From: Pseudomonas faucium
Lineage (GTDB): Bacteria > Pseudomonadota > Gammaproteobacteria > Pseudomonadales > Pseudomonadaceae
Direction of reading: 5' to 3'
Length of the DNA: 64,000 bases
Assembly: GCF_021602585.1 (NCBI RefSeq)
Contig: NZ_BQIP01000004.1
Location: 1-64,000 of the forward strand
The notes under the pieces: generated by a model
What the model saw: only the letters and a program-made list of their open reading frames with translations
What the model was told of the DNA's origin: nothing
Databases searched by the model: none
Part shown: one piece after another, positions 19,259 to 31,104 of the stretch
Position numbering within the stretch: the stretch's first letter is position 1
Layout: each line of letters begins with the position of its first letter
Made by a program: the position numbers and the translations under genes

Positions 19259-19534
19259 ATGCGTAAACCTTTTGCTTTTGCTCTGATGCTGGCCGCTGCC
19301 ATGGGCCTGGCTGCTTGCGATAAAGCGAGCGAAGACAAAGCCCAAGACGCACAGCAACACGCCGAGCAAGCCCAGGAAAAGATGGGCGAAGCTCAGGATA
19401 AAATGAACGACGCTGCCAAGGAAAACGCCGAAGCCGCCAAAGATCAGGCCGAAGCCGAGCAGAAGGCCGCCGAAGAAGCCGCACCGGCTACTCCGGCGCC
19501 GGAAACCGCGCCAGCCGAGCCTGCCAAGCAGTAA
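19259..19534 (+). CDS. small Ala/Glu/Lys-rich lipoprotein
   Basis: The 91-residue product has a lipoprotein signal (MRKPFAFALMLAAAMGLAAC) with the lipid-carrying cysteine at position 20. The mature 72 residues are almost only Ala, Glu, Lys, Asp and Gln in heptad-like runs, then a Pro/Ala tail, suggesting an extended helix or coiled coil. A strong AAGGAG site and a dedicated terminator show it is a real single-gene unit. It may be a structural envelope lipoprotein like Lpp or OprI, but I do not recognise the exact family. Confidence 0.8.
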   Translation: MRKPFAFALMLAAAMGLAACDKASEDKAQDAQQHAEQAQEKMGEAQDKMNDAAKENAEAAKDQAEAEQKAAEEAAPATPAPETAPAEPAKQ

Positions 19535-19544
19535 TCGCGCTGTA

Positions 19545-19575
19545 CAAAAAAACCCGACTTTGTCGGGTTTTTTTG
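19545..19575 (+). terminator. rho-independent terminator after the small lipoprotein gene
   Basis: AACCCGAC and GTCGGGTT form a stem around a TTT loop, flanked by A-rich and T-rich tracts, so it could work for both this gene and the convergent gene that ends at 19602. Confidence 0.92.
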
Positions 19576-19601
19576 TGCCTATAACTTTCGGGTTAACCGT
19601 T

Positions 19602-20348
19602 TCAGTTAGTGACTGTCGCTTCTTTGCCCAACTCTGCAGGTGCACTTTCCGTTGGCGTGAACACCATCACTTCGAGCACATCGGAGTGGAACTCGCGGCG
19701 ATACAGAATCAGCACCACACCCACACTCATGACCATGAACAACCAGGGGCTGATGAACCAGGTCAGCATGGCCATGCCGAAATAGTAGGAACGCAAACCC
19801 AAGTTGAACTGGTTGGCCGCCAGCGACAATACCCGGGCGGCTCTTGAGGCAAAGGCCTTGCGCTCCAGTTCATTGACCAGGCGCTCGCCGATCATCGGCG
19901 CAGAGCCTACCAATACCGCTGCAAAGTTGTACTGGCGCATGCACCAGCTGAAGGTGAAGAAGGCGTAGACGAACACCATCGCCAGGCACAGCAACTTGAT
20001 CTCCGACATGCCTTGGGAGGCCTGCTGCACCAGAGGCAGGTCGGCCAGCAATGACAGCGCACGGTCCGAGGCGCCCAGCACGGTGAGGATACCGGCCAGG
20101 ATGATCAGGGTGCTGGAGGCGAAGAACGATGCATTGCGCTCGAGGTTGCCGATCACGCTGGCGTCGGCGATACGGTTGTCGCGCAGCAGCATGCGGCGCA
20201 TCCAGTCTTCGCGGTACAGGTGCAACACGCTGGCCAGGCACGCGGTGTCGCGCCCTTTCCAGATGGCATAGCGGGTGTAGCCGCCCCAGCAGAGCGCGAA
20301 CCAGCAGATGGCCAGCAGGTTGTGAAGGTTGCTTTGGATGAAGTTCAT
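19602..20348 (-). CDS. DUF599-type inner-membrane protein
   Basis: The protein is 248 residues from the ATG at 20348 (MNFIQSNLHNLLAICWF). It has about four hydrophobic segments: near the N-terminus, around residues 75-95, around 115-140, and around 195-220. The stretch MRRMLLRDNRIADASVIGNLERNASFFAS fits the DUF599 family, whose function is unknown. The product should sit in the inner membrane. It is convergent with the small lipoprotein gene and transcribed alone. Confidence 0.8.
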   Translation of the reverse strand: MNFIQSNLHNLLAICWFALCWGGYTRYAIWKGRDTACLASVLHLYREDWMRRMLLRDNRIADASVIGNLERNASFFASSTLIILAGILTVLGASDRALSLLADLPLVQQASQGMSEIKLLCLAMVFVYAFFTFSWCMRQYNFAAVLVGSAPMIGERLVNELERKAFASRAARVLSLAANQFNLGLRSYYFGMAMLTWFISPWLFMVMSVGVVLILYRREFHSDVLEVMVFTPTESAPAELGKEATVTN

Positions 20349-20469
20349 GCAGGTTTCCCGAAGGCAAGGTGCACAAAGGATAGGAACCGGGTTTCGACGT
20401 CGGCAAGTCGGTAAAGACACACATTCGGCACAAAATGTTCATTGCCCGGCCTGGCCTCGGGAGGCTCAC

Positions 20470-20501
20470 TTGTGGGAGCCGGCTTGCCGGCGATGAGGCC
20501 C
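20470..20501 (+). repeat. single REP element
   Basis: One REP copy (TGTGGGAGCCGGCTTGCCGG then CGATGAGGCC) lies between the DUF599 gene's promoter region and the brnQ terminator. Confidence 0.82.
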
Positions 20502-20513
20502 GTACAGGCAAAC

Positions 20514-20547
20514 AAAAACCCCGCATCCTTGCGAATGCGGGGTTTTC
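20514..20547 (-). terminator. rho-independent terminator of brnQ
   Basis: Twelve-base arms AAAACCCCGCAT and ATGCGGGGTTTT pair around an 8-base loop, 65 bp past the brnQ stop codon on the minus strand. Confidence 0.9.
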
Positions 20548-20611
20548 TGGTTTCCGCCTGCGGCGCGCACCCTACGGCTTGTGGCCGGTGCCGTCGCCAG
20601 GCTTCAACGCA

Positions 20612-21925
20612 TCAGGCCAGCGCTTCGCGCGGCTTGCCGAGCATGCGGTCACAGGCCACGGCAGCCACCAGCGTCACCACCGAAGGCACCAGCCAGGCCA
20701 GGCCCTGGTCGCTCAGCGGCAGGTGCGCCATGAAGTCCGGCAGCACATGGGCGATGGTGCTGCCCTTGATCGCATCGACGATGCCGAACACCAGCGATAC
20801 CAGCATCACCGGCGCCAGGATGCGCGTCGGCGAATTCCACAGCTCCTTCACGAAGCTCAGGCCCACCACCACGATGCAAGGCGGGTAGATGGCGGTCAGC
20901 ACCGGGATCGAGAACATGATCAGCTTGGTCAGGCCCAGGTTGGAAATCACCAGCGAGAAGCCCGCCAGGATCACCACCAGCGCGCGGTACGACAGCGGCA
21001 GGATCTGGCTGAAGTACTCGGCGCAGGCACAGGTCAAGCCTACGGCGGTCACCAGGCAAGCCAGCGCGATCAGCACGGCCAGGAAGCCGCTGCCAAGCGA
21101 GCCGAAGGTGTGCTGCACATAAGCGTGCAGTACCGCCGCACCGTTGGTGGCATCGGCCGCGATGTCGTGGCTGCCGGCACCCAGGCGGAACAGGCTGATG
21201 TACACCAGCGCCAGGCCCACACCGGCGATCAGGCCGGCGATGATGGCGTAGCGGGTGATCAGCTTGGGCGACTCGACGCCGCGCGAGCGGATGGCATTGA
21301 CGATGACGATGCCGAACACCAGGGCACCCAGGGTGTCCATGGTCAGGTAGCCATCGGAGAAGCCCTTGGAGAACGCCGCGGCGGCATAGGCCGGCTGCGC
21401 TTCACCAATGGTCCCGGCCGGCAGCGCGAAGGCAGCGATGCCCAGTACCGCCAGCGCGATGATCTTCAGCGGCGCGAGGAAGCGGCCCACGGTATCGAGC
21501 AGCTTGCCCGGATACATGGACACGGCCAGCACCACGAGGAAGTACACCAGGCTGTAGATGAACAGGGCCAGCGGGCTTTCGCCAGTCAGCGGCGCCACGC
21601 CCACCTCGAACGACACGGTCGCGGTACGCGGGGTCGCGAACAGCGGGCCGACCGAGAGGTAGCACACAGCCGCCAGCAGGCCGCCGAAGAACTTGCCGAT
21701 CGGGCTGCTCAGGGCATCCATGCCGCCACCGACCTTGGCCAGGGCGACCACGGTGATGACCGGCAGGCCTACCGCGGTCACCAGGAAGCCTAGTGCGGCC
21801 ATCCACACGTGCGGGCCAGACTGCAGGCCGACGATAGGCGGGAAGATGATGTTGCCGGCGCCCACGAAAAGCGCAAACGTCATAAAGCCAAGCGCCAGGA
21901 TATCCTGGCCTTTTAAAACTTTCAT
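20612..21925 (-). CDS. brnQ: branched-chain amino acid:cation symporter BrnQ
   Basis: This 437-residue protein has about twelve membrane segments and the BrnQ family signature near the N-terminus ([19 protein letters not shown]). It imports leucine, isoleucine and valine across the inner membrane with a cation. Length and layout are typical for LIVCS family carriers. The gene is a single unit with its own terminator and a 320-bp upstream region holding a short palindrome that may be regulatory. Confidence 0.95.
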   Translation of the reverse strand: MKVLKGQDILALGFMTFALFVGAGNIIFPPIVGLQSGPHVWMAALGFLVTAVGLPVITVVALAKVGGGMDALSSPIGKFFGGLLAAVCYLSVGPLFATPRTATVSFEVGVAPLTGESPLALFIYSLVYFLVVLAVSMYPGKLLDTVGRFLAPLKIIALAVLGIAAFALPAGTIGEAQPAYAAAAFSKGFSDGYLTMDTLGALVFGIVIVNAIRSRGVESPKLITRYAIIAGLIAGVGLALVYISLFRLGAGSHDIAADATNGAAVLHAYVQHTFGSLGSGFLAVLIALACLVTAVGLTCACAEYFSQILPLSYRALVVILAGFSLVISNLGLTKLIMFSIPVLTAIYPPCIVVVGLSFVKELWNSPTRILAPVMLVSLVFGIVDAIKGSTIAHVLPDFMAHLPLSDQGLAWLVPSVVTLVAAVACDRMLGKPREALA

Positions 21926-22245
21926 TTAGGGTAGTACCACACTGCTGAAATCGGGATTCGAGAAGGGATTTCCCTATGGATGAGGGAAATGCTGCCCGGC
22001 TTGATAGGCCAGACCCGTTTAGCGTGTCGTTCCCTTTTGGGGTACGGGCACAGAGTGAACGCGTAGATTAACCGTTTTACCCGGTAAACGCACTGCAACG
22101 CTGACGCTTGTCCGATGTGCGTACATGTTTGTCGTCTGTGTGACCGTGGACAGTAGGAATTATCCTCGGATTGACACATTCGTCTGCTTCAAAATTCCTA
22201 TCAAACCCATCGAAAAATCCTGGTGACCCGCGCGCTGCAGAAACG
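21926..22245. other. brnQ upstream region
   Basis: This 320-bp stretch lies between the brnQ start and the sucD terminator. It is lower in GC than the genes around it. It holds an inverted repeat TTTACC-C-GGTAAA at 22076-22088, about 150 bp from the brnQ start. A reading frame of 85 codons on the minus strand overlaps the brnQ start but does not look coded. I see no RNA gene. Confidence 0.4.
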
Positions 22246-22273
22246 ACAAAGGCCACCCGAGGGTGGCCTTTGT
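22246..22273 (-). terminator. rho-independent terminator of the suc operon
   Basis: AAAGGCCACCC and GGGTGGCCTTT form a perfect 11-bp stem with a two-base centre, 25 bp past the sucD stop codon on the minus strand. This should end the whole sdh-suc cluster transcript. A weak T tract follows. Confidence 0.82.
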
Positions 22274-22297
22274 GCGCGTGGGGGTATTACGTGTTAC

Positions 22298-23181
22298 TTA
22301 CTTCTTGGCTTCCCAGCCAGTCAGCTCGGCCAGGGCCTTGCCGATGTCAGCCAGGGAACGCACGGTTTTCACACCAGCGTCCTGCAGGGCGGCGAACTTC
22401 TCGTCCGCAGTGCCCTTGCCGCCGGAGATGATGGCGCCAGCGTGGCCCATGCGCTTGCCCGCAGGTGCAGTAACACCGGCGATGTAGGAAACGACTGGCT
22501 TGGTCACGTGGGCCTTGATGTAGGCCGCGGCTTCTTCTTCAGCCGAACCGCCGATCTCGCCGATCATGACGATCGCCTCGGTCTTCGGGTCTTCCTGGAA
22601 CAGCTTCAGGATGTCGATGAAGTTGGAGCCCGGGATCGGGTCACCGCCGATGCCGACGCAGGTCGACTGGCCGAAGCCGGCGTCGGTGGTCTGCTTCACA
22701 GCTTCGTAGGTCAGGGTGCCGGAACGCGAAACGATACCGACCTTGCCTGGCAGGTGGATGTGGCCTGGCATGATGCCGATCTTGCACTCGCCCGGGGTGA
22801 TGACACCTGGGCAGTTAGGGCCGATCAGGGTAACGCCCAGCTCGTCGCACTTGACCTTGGCGTCCAGCATGTCCAGGGTCGGGATGCCTTCGGTGATGCA
22901 GACGATCAGCTTGATGCCGCCGAATGCCGCTTCCAGGATCGAGTCCTTGCAGAACGGAGCCGGAACGTAGATGACCGAAGCGTCAGCGCCGGTAGCTTCC
23001 ACGGCTTCCTTGACGGTGTTGAACACCGGCAGGCCCAGGTGGGTGGTGCCACCCTTGCCTGGGGTGACGCCGCCGACCATCTTGGTGCCGTAGGCGATGG
23101 CTTGTTCGGAGTGGAAAGTACCCTGCGAGCCGGTGAAGCCCTGGCAGATGACTTTGGTGTCTTTATTGATCAGGACGCTCA

Positions 23182-23182
<1 letters not shown>
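22298..23182 (-). CDS. sucD: succinate-CoA ligase subunit alpha
   Basis: SucD carries the CoA-binding site and the phosphohistidine of succinyl-CoA synthetase, which makes ATP or GTP from succinyl-CoA in the TCA cycle. The 294-residue protein shows the CoA-binding start [24 protein letters not shown], and the catalytic histidine in [13 protein letters not shown]. Its ATG shares one base with the sucC stop codon (TAATG), so the subunits are coupled. It is the last gene of the TCA cluster and is followed by a hairpin terminator. Confidence 0.98.
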
Positions 23183-24348
<1,166 letters not shown>

Positions 24349-24520
24349 GCTTTTTACCGTCTTCGTTAGGTACTGCGCTTCGGCGCTGCGCCATTGCTGG
24401 CGCCGCACCACCTGTGACCGTTAACCCCGGTTTTTCCCGTGTAGTTCGATCCGGCGGACGTTCCGCGGTGAGTCATGCACGCAAGACTCACGACGGGCAG
24501 TCCGCCGTGGTTTCTTATAA

Positions 24521-25994
<1,474 letters not shown>

Positions 25995-26050
25995 ACCGCG
26001 CGGCCCCGCTTCTTTCGAGAGCGGGCGCCGAACGGTACGCAGCCAGAGGG

Positions 26051-27268
26051 TTAGATGTCCAGCAGCAGGCGAGACGGATCTTCCAGCAGGTTCTTGATGG
26101 TGACCAGGAAGGTTACCGCTTCCTTGCCGTCGATCAGGCGGTGATCGTACGACAGCGCCAGGTACATCATCGGGCGGATTACCACTTGGCCATTGATGGC
26201 CATCGGGCGCTGGATGATGTTGTGCATGCCGAGAATGGCGGCCTGCGGCGGGTTGACGATCGGGGTCGACATCATCGAACCGAAAGTACCACCGTTGGTG
26301 ATGGTGAAGGTACCGCCGGTCATCTCTTCGATGGCCAGCTTGCCGTCACGGGCCTTCTTGCCGAAGGTGGCGATGCCGTTCTCGATTTCCGCCAGGCTCA
26401 TCGACTCGGCGTTACGCAGCACCGGTACCACCAGGCCACGGTCGCTGGACACGGCAACGCCGACGTCGGCATAGCCGTGGTAGACGATGTCGTTGCCGTC
26501 GATCGAGGCGTTGACTGCCGGGAAGCGCTTCAGCGCCTCGGTAGCGGCCTTGACGAAGAACGACATGAAGCCCAGGCGCACGCCGTTGTGGGTCTTCTCG
26601 AACAGGTCCTTGTACTTCGAACGCAGAGCCATGACTTCGGTCATGTCGACTTCGTTGAAGGTGGTCAGCATCGCCATGTTCGACTGGGCTTCGACCAGAC
26701 GCTCGGCGATCTTGGCACGCAGGCGGGTCATCGGCACGCGCTTCTCGGTGCGATCGCCAGCGGCAACCACGACCGGAGCAGCAGCCGCTGCAGCAGGCTT
26801 GGCAGCCGGAGCAGGAGCGGCTTTCTTGTTGGCAACGGCCGCAACCACGTCTTCCTTGGTTACGCGACCGCCTTTGCCAGTGCCGGCAACGGTGGCCAGG
26901 TCGATGCCATTCTCTTCAGCCAGCTTGCGCGCGGCTGGAGCGGCGACCGGGTCGTCTTCGCCAGCGTCGGCGGCAGCGGCAGCCGGAGCAGCAGCGGCCG
27001 GGGCAGCGGCTGGAGCGGCGGCGGCAGCGCCACCTTCAACGATCGAACCCAGTACTTCGTCGGACAGGACGGTTTCGCCCTCGCCCTTGACGATGTCGCC
27101 CAGCACGCCATCGGCGGTAGCCAGCACTTCCAGAACGACTTTGTCGGTCTCGATGTCGACGATCAGCTCGTCACGCTTGACAGCTTCGCCCGGCTTCTTG
27201 TGCCAGGTGGCAACGGTGCCGTCGGCGACCGATTCCGGGAAGGTTGGGGCTTTGATCTCGATAGCCAT
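26051..27268 (-). CDS. sucB: dihydrolipoyllysine succinyltransferase (E2) of 2-oxoglutarate dehydrogenase
   Basis: SucB is the core of the 2-oxoglutarate dehydrogenase complex. The 405-residue protein has an N-terminal lipoyl domain with the lipoylated lysine in [12 protein letters not shown], an Ala/Pro-rich swinging linker near residues 80-110, the E3-binding domain ([20 protein letters not shown]), a second Ala/Pro linker, and the catalytic acyltransferase domain ending in [16 protein letters not shown]. It follows sucA by 42 bp in the operon. Confidence 0.98.
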
Positions 27269-27310
27269 TATCAGTGTTTCCTTAAATTCGGTTTCAGGTG
27301 CGCGAAGGCG

Positions 27311-30142
27311 TTAGACAGTGAAGGCGTCTTGCAGCAGTTTTTCCTGCTGTTCGGCGTGCTTCGAAGCGTAACCACAAGCTGGCGCGGCAGAAGCGTCGCG
27401 GCCGGCGTATTCCAGGACCAGCGCCTTGTTGTGGCGGCCCAGGATACGGCGCATGTGGTGCTGGCTGCTGTACCAGGCGCCCTGGTTCATCGGCTCTTCC
27501 TGACACCAGACCGCATGCTTGAGGTTGGTGTACTGCGCCAGGATTTCGACCAGGTCGTCTTCCGGGAACGGATACAGCTGCTCGATACGCAGGATCGCGA
27601 TGTCTTCGCGGCCTTCGGCACGGCGTTTTTCCAGCAGGTCGTAGTAGACCTTGCCGCTGCACAGCACCAGGCGCTCGACCTTGGCCGGGTCGATTGCATC
27701 GACTTCCGGGATCACGGTCTGGAACGAGCCTTCTGCCAGGTCTTCCAAGGTCGAGATGGCCAGCTTGTGGCGCAGCAGCGACTTCGGCGTCAGGACGACC
27801 AGCGGCTTGCGCAGCGGACGGATGACCTGGCGACGCAGCAGGTGGTAGATCTGAGCCGGAGTGGTCGGTACGCAGACCTGGATGTTGTGCTCGGCGCACA
27901 GCTGCAGGTAACGCTCCAGACGCGCGGAGGAGTGCTCCGGCCCCTGCCCTTCATAGCCGTGTGGCAGCAGCATGGTCAGACCGCACAGGCGGCCCCACTT
28001 GTGCTCGCCGCTGGTGATGAACTGGTCGATCACCACTTGCGCACCGTTGGCGAAGTCGCCGAACTGGGCTTCCCAGATCACCAGCGCGTTCGGCGTGGTG
28101 GTGGAGTAGCCGTATTCGAAGGCCAGCACGGCTTCTTCCGACAGGAAGGAATCGTACAGGTCGAAGCGCGGCTGGCCCGGGAACAGGTTCTGCAGCGGTA
28201 CGTAGGTGCTGGCGTCCTTCTGGTTGTGCAACACCGCATGGCGGTGCGAGAAGGTGCCACGGCCGATGTCCTGGCCGGTCATGCGGATCGGGTGACCTTC
28301 GAACTGCAGGGTGGCGTAGGCCATGGTCTCTGCATAACCCCAGTTGATCGGCAGGCCACCGGCTTGCATCTTCTGGCGATCTTCGTAGATCTTCGATACC
28401 TGGCGCTGAACGACGAAGCCTTCTGGCAGTTCCAGCAGCTTGGCCGACAGTTCCTGCAGGGTCTTGAGGTCGAAGCGGGTGTCGTGACGCGCGGTCCAGG
28501 CGTGGCCCAGGTACGGACGCCAGTCGACGAACAGCTCGCGGTTCGGCTCCTTGACCAGGCTCTTGACCACATGCAGGCCGTTGTCCAGCGCGTTGCGGTA
28601 CTCGTCGATCTTGGCCTGAGCGCGCTCGGCGTCGATGCGACCGCCCTGGATCAGCGCTTCGGCATACAGCTCACGGGTGGTGCGCTGCTTGCTGATCTGC
28701 TGATACATCAGCGGCTGGGTACCGTTCGGCTCGTCGGCCTCGTTGTGGCCGCGGCGGCGGTAGCAGACCAGGTCGATGACCACGTCACGCTTGAACTGCA
28801 TGCGGTAATCGATGGCCAGCTGGGTCACGAACAGCACGGCTTCCGGATCGTCACCGTTCACGTGCAGGATCGGCGCCTGGATCATCTTGGCAACGTCGGT
28901 GGCGTACTCGGTGGAACGCGAGTCCAGCGGGTTGCTGATGGTGAAGCCAACCTGGTTGTTGATCACGATGTGCACGGTACCGCCGGTCTTGAAACCGCGG
29001 GTCTGCGACATCTGGAAGGTTTCCATGACCACGCCCTGGCCTGCGAACGCAGCGTCGCCGTGGATCGAGATCGGCAGTACCTTGTCACCCACGGTGTCGT
29101 TGCGGCGGTCCTGACGGGCGCGCACCGAACCTTCCACCACTGGCGAGACGATTTCCAGGTGGGACGGGTTGAACGCCATGGCCAGGTGAACTTCGCCACC
29201 GGGGGTCATCACGTTCGAGGAGAAGCCCTGGTGATACTTCACGTCACCGGAGCCCAGCTCGTTCATCTTCTTGCCTTCGAACTCGTCGAACAGCTCGCGC
29301 GGGTTCTTGCCGAAGGTGTTCACCAGCACGTTCAGACGGCCACGGTGGGCCATGCCGATGACGACTTCCTTGGTGCCGTAGGAGCCGGAGCGCTGGATCA
29401 TCTCGTCCAGCATCGGGATCAGGCTTTCGCCACCCTCAAGGCCAAAACGCTTGGTGCCCGGGTACTTGGTGCCCAGGTACTTCTCAAGGCCTTCACCTGC
29501 GGTCACGCGCTCGAGCAGGTGGGCCTGCACGTCGGCGGAAAACTCCGGACGGCCGCGCACGCTTTCCAGGCGCTGCTGGAACCAGCTGCGCTGCTCGGAA
29601 TCGGTGATGTGGGTGAATTCGGCGCCAATGGTGCGACAATATGTCTTCTGGAGCGCCTCGAAGATTTCGCGTAGGCTCGCTTCCTCTTTGCCGATGAACA
29701 GGTCGCCGGCACGGAAGGTCGTATCAAGATCGGCATTGGTCAAGCCGTAGTGATTGATCGACAGGTCTACGGGCGCAGGGCGCTGCCACAACCCCAACGG
29801 GTCGAGCTTGGCAGCCTGATGGCCGCGCATACGATAGGCCTGGATCAGTCGCAGAACTTCAACCTGCTTCTTCTCGTGTTCACTGCTCACGCTCCCGGCG
29901 GAAACCGGTTGGGCGCGGCGCTGGTTCTTTGCCAGCAGTACGAAATGGTCGCGGATTGTCGAGTGCGATACATCGGTAGCGGTGCTGCCGTCGGCGGGCA
30001 ATTTCTGGAAGTAAGTGCGCCACTCTTCTGGCACAGCGTTAGGGTCGTGCAGGTAGAGCTCGTAGAGCTCTTCCACATATGCAGCGTTACCACCTGAAAG
30101 GTGGGCGCTTTCCCACATGCGCTGCATCACGCTTTCTTGCAT
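27311..30142 (-). CDS. sucA: 2-oxoglutarate dehydrogenase E1 component
   Basis: SucA uses thiamine diphosphate to decarboxylate 2-oxoglutarate and pass a succinyl group to SucB. The 943-residue protein starts MQESVMQRMWESAHLSGGN. Key stretches include GMAHRGRLNVLVN, the ThDP/Mg region HGDAAFAGQGVVMET with HIVINNQVGFTIS, and the transketolase-like C-terminal half with LLPHGYEGQGPEHSSARLER. It lies 246 bp downstream of sdhB. That gap may hold an internal promoter, as the two operons can be transcribed apart in relatives. Confidence 0.98.
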   Translation of the reverse strand: MQESVMQRMWESAHLSGGNAAYVEELYELYLHDPNAVPEEWRTYFQKLPADGSTATDVSHSTIRDHFVLLAKNQRRAQPVSAGSVSSEHEKKQVEVLRLIQAYRMRGHQAAKLDPLGLWQRPAPVDLSINHYGLTNADLDTTFRAGDLFIGKEEASLREIFEALQKTYCRTIGAEFTHITDSEQRSWFQQRLESVRGRPEFSADVQAHLLERVTAGEGLEKYLGTKYPGTKRFGLEGGESLIPMLDEMIQRSGSYGTKEVVIGMAHRGRLNVLVNTFGKNPRELFDEFEGKKMNELGSGDVKYHQGFSSNVMTPGGEVHLAMAFNPSHLEIVSPVVEGSVRARQDRRNDTVGDKVLPISIHGDAAFAGQGVVMETFQMSQTRGFKTGGTVHIVINNQVGFTISNPLDSRSTEYATDVAKMIQAPILHVNGDDPEAVLFVTQLAIDYRMQFKRDVVIDLVCYRRRGHNEADEPNGTQPLMYQQISKQRTTRELYAEALIQGGRIDAERAQAKIDEYRNALDNGLHVVKSLVKEPNRELFVDWRPYLGHAWTARHDTRFDLKTLQELSAKLLELPEGFVVQRQVSKIYEDRQKMQAGGLPINWGYAETMAYATLQFEGHPIRMTGQDIGRGTFSHRHAVLHNQKDASTYVPLQNLFPGQPRFDLYDSFLSEEAVLAFEYGYSTTTPNALVIWEAQFGDFANGAQVVIDQFITSGEHKWGRLCGLTMLLPHGYEGQGPEHSSARLERYLQLCAEHNIQVCVPTTPAQIYHLLRRQVIRPLRKPLVVLTPKSLLRHKLAISTLEDLAEGSFQTVIPEVDAIDPAKVERLVLCSGKVYYDLLEKRRAEGREDIAILRIEQLYPFPEDDLVEILAQYTNLKHAVWCQEEPMNQGAWYSSQHHMRRILGRHNKALVLEYAGRDASAAPACGYASKHAEQQEKLLQDAFTV

Positions 30143-30336
30143 GCTTGGTCACCCTCGGTTAGGGGACTGATCGGCGAGAGCCACAGCAAACCTGGAAAAG
30201 TCCGAACACAGCGACTGAACCACGCCACCTGGATCCTGCTGATTTTCCGGGTACCAGCCCGGAAGCCCCTGCTGGTCTCATATCTTCATAGGTATCGGGC
30301 GCGGGCTTTGTGGGCCCTTGCCCAGGTTTTACCTCA

Positions 30337-30357
30337 GTGCGGGCTCACCACCCGCAC
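30337..30357 (-). other. hairpin in the sdhB-sucA intergenic region
   Basis: A perfect 7-bp stem (GTGCGGG/CCCGCAC) with a 7-base loop lies 32 bp past the sdhB stop codon, in a 246-bp gap. No T tract follows it on the minus strand, so it is not a standard terminator. It may be an mRNA end protector or processing site. Confidence 0.4.
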
Positions 30358-30388
30358 CTCGGCTTACTGCAGTTACAACACTTTTGAA

Positions 30389-31093
30389 TCAGGTGCCGCT
30401 TTGCAGCAGCATGTTACGCACGTGACCGATTGCCTTGGTCGGGTTCAGACCCTTGGGGCAAACGTTGACGCAGTTCATGATCCCGCGGCAGCGGAACACA
30501 CTGAACGGGTCGTCCAGGGACGCCAGGCGCTCCTGGGTCTTGGTGTCACGGCTGTCGGCCAGGAAACGATAGGCCTGCAGCAGAGCGGCGGGGCCCAGGA
30601 ACTTGTCCGGGTTCCACCAGAACGATGGGCAGGAGGTCGAGCAGCAAGCGCACAGGATGCACTCGTACAGACCGTCCAGCTTGTCGCGGTCTTCCGGCGA
30701 CTGCAGACGCTCGATGGCCGGAGCCGGGGTATCGTTCTGCAGGAACGGCTTCACCTTCTCGTACTGCTTGTAGAAGATGCTCATGTCGACCACCAGGTCA
30801 CGAATGACCGGCAGGCCAGGCAGCGGGCGCAGAACCAGCTTGTTGCCCTTGACCACGCCCGACAGCGGGGTGATGCAGGCCAGGCCGTTCTTGCCGTTCA
30901 TGTTCATGCCATCGGAACCGCAAACGCCTTCACGGCAGGAACGACGGTACGAGAAACCTTCGTCCTTTTCCTTGATCAGCGCCAACACATCCAGAACCAT
31001 CAGGTCCTTGCCGCCGGTATCGACGTCGAACGACTCCATCTTGGGCGCCGAGTCGGTGTCGGGGTTGTAACGATAAACTTCGACTTTCAACAT
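30389..31093 (-). CDS. sdhB: succinate dehydrogenase iron-sulfur subunit
   Basis: SdhB carries the three iron-sulfur clusters that pass electrons from SdhA to the membrane quinone site. The 234-residue protein starts at 31093 (MLKVEVYRYNP). The 2Fe-2S cysteines are in SCREGVCGSDGMNMNGKNGLAC, and the 4Fe-4S and 3Fe-4S ligands are in ECILCACCSTSCPSFWW and FRCRGIMNCVNVCPKGLNP. It is the fourth gene of sdhCDAB and lies 11 bp after sdhA. Confidence 0.98.
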   Translation of the reverse strand: MLKVEVYRYNPDTDSAPKMESFDVDTGGKDLMVLDVLALIKEKDEGFSYRRSCREGVCGSDGMNMNGKNGLACITPLSGVVKGNKLVLRPLPGLPVIRDLVVDMSIFYKQYEKVKPFLQNDTPAPAIERLQSPEDRDKLDGLYECILCACCSTSCPSFWWNPDKFLGPAALLQAYRFLADSRDTKTQERLASLDDPFSVFRCRGIMNCVNVCPKGLNPTKAIGHVRNMLLQSGT

Positions 31094-31104
31094 AGCAGCC
31101 ACCC

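Noticed and set aside
21922-22179. 85-codon frame on the minus strand overlapping the brnQ start, as a possible leader peptide
   Set aside because: No ribosome-binding site is evident, codon use is unlike the genes around it, and it has no run of branched-chain codons as expected of an attenuator.
30337-30357. Hairpin after sdhB as a rho-independent terminator
   Set aside because: No T tract follows on the minus strand, and the downstream suc genes belong to the same cluster.
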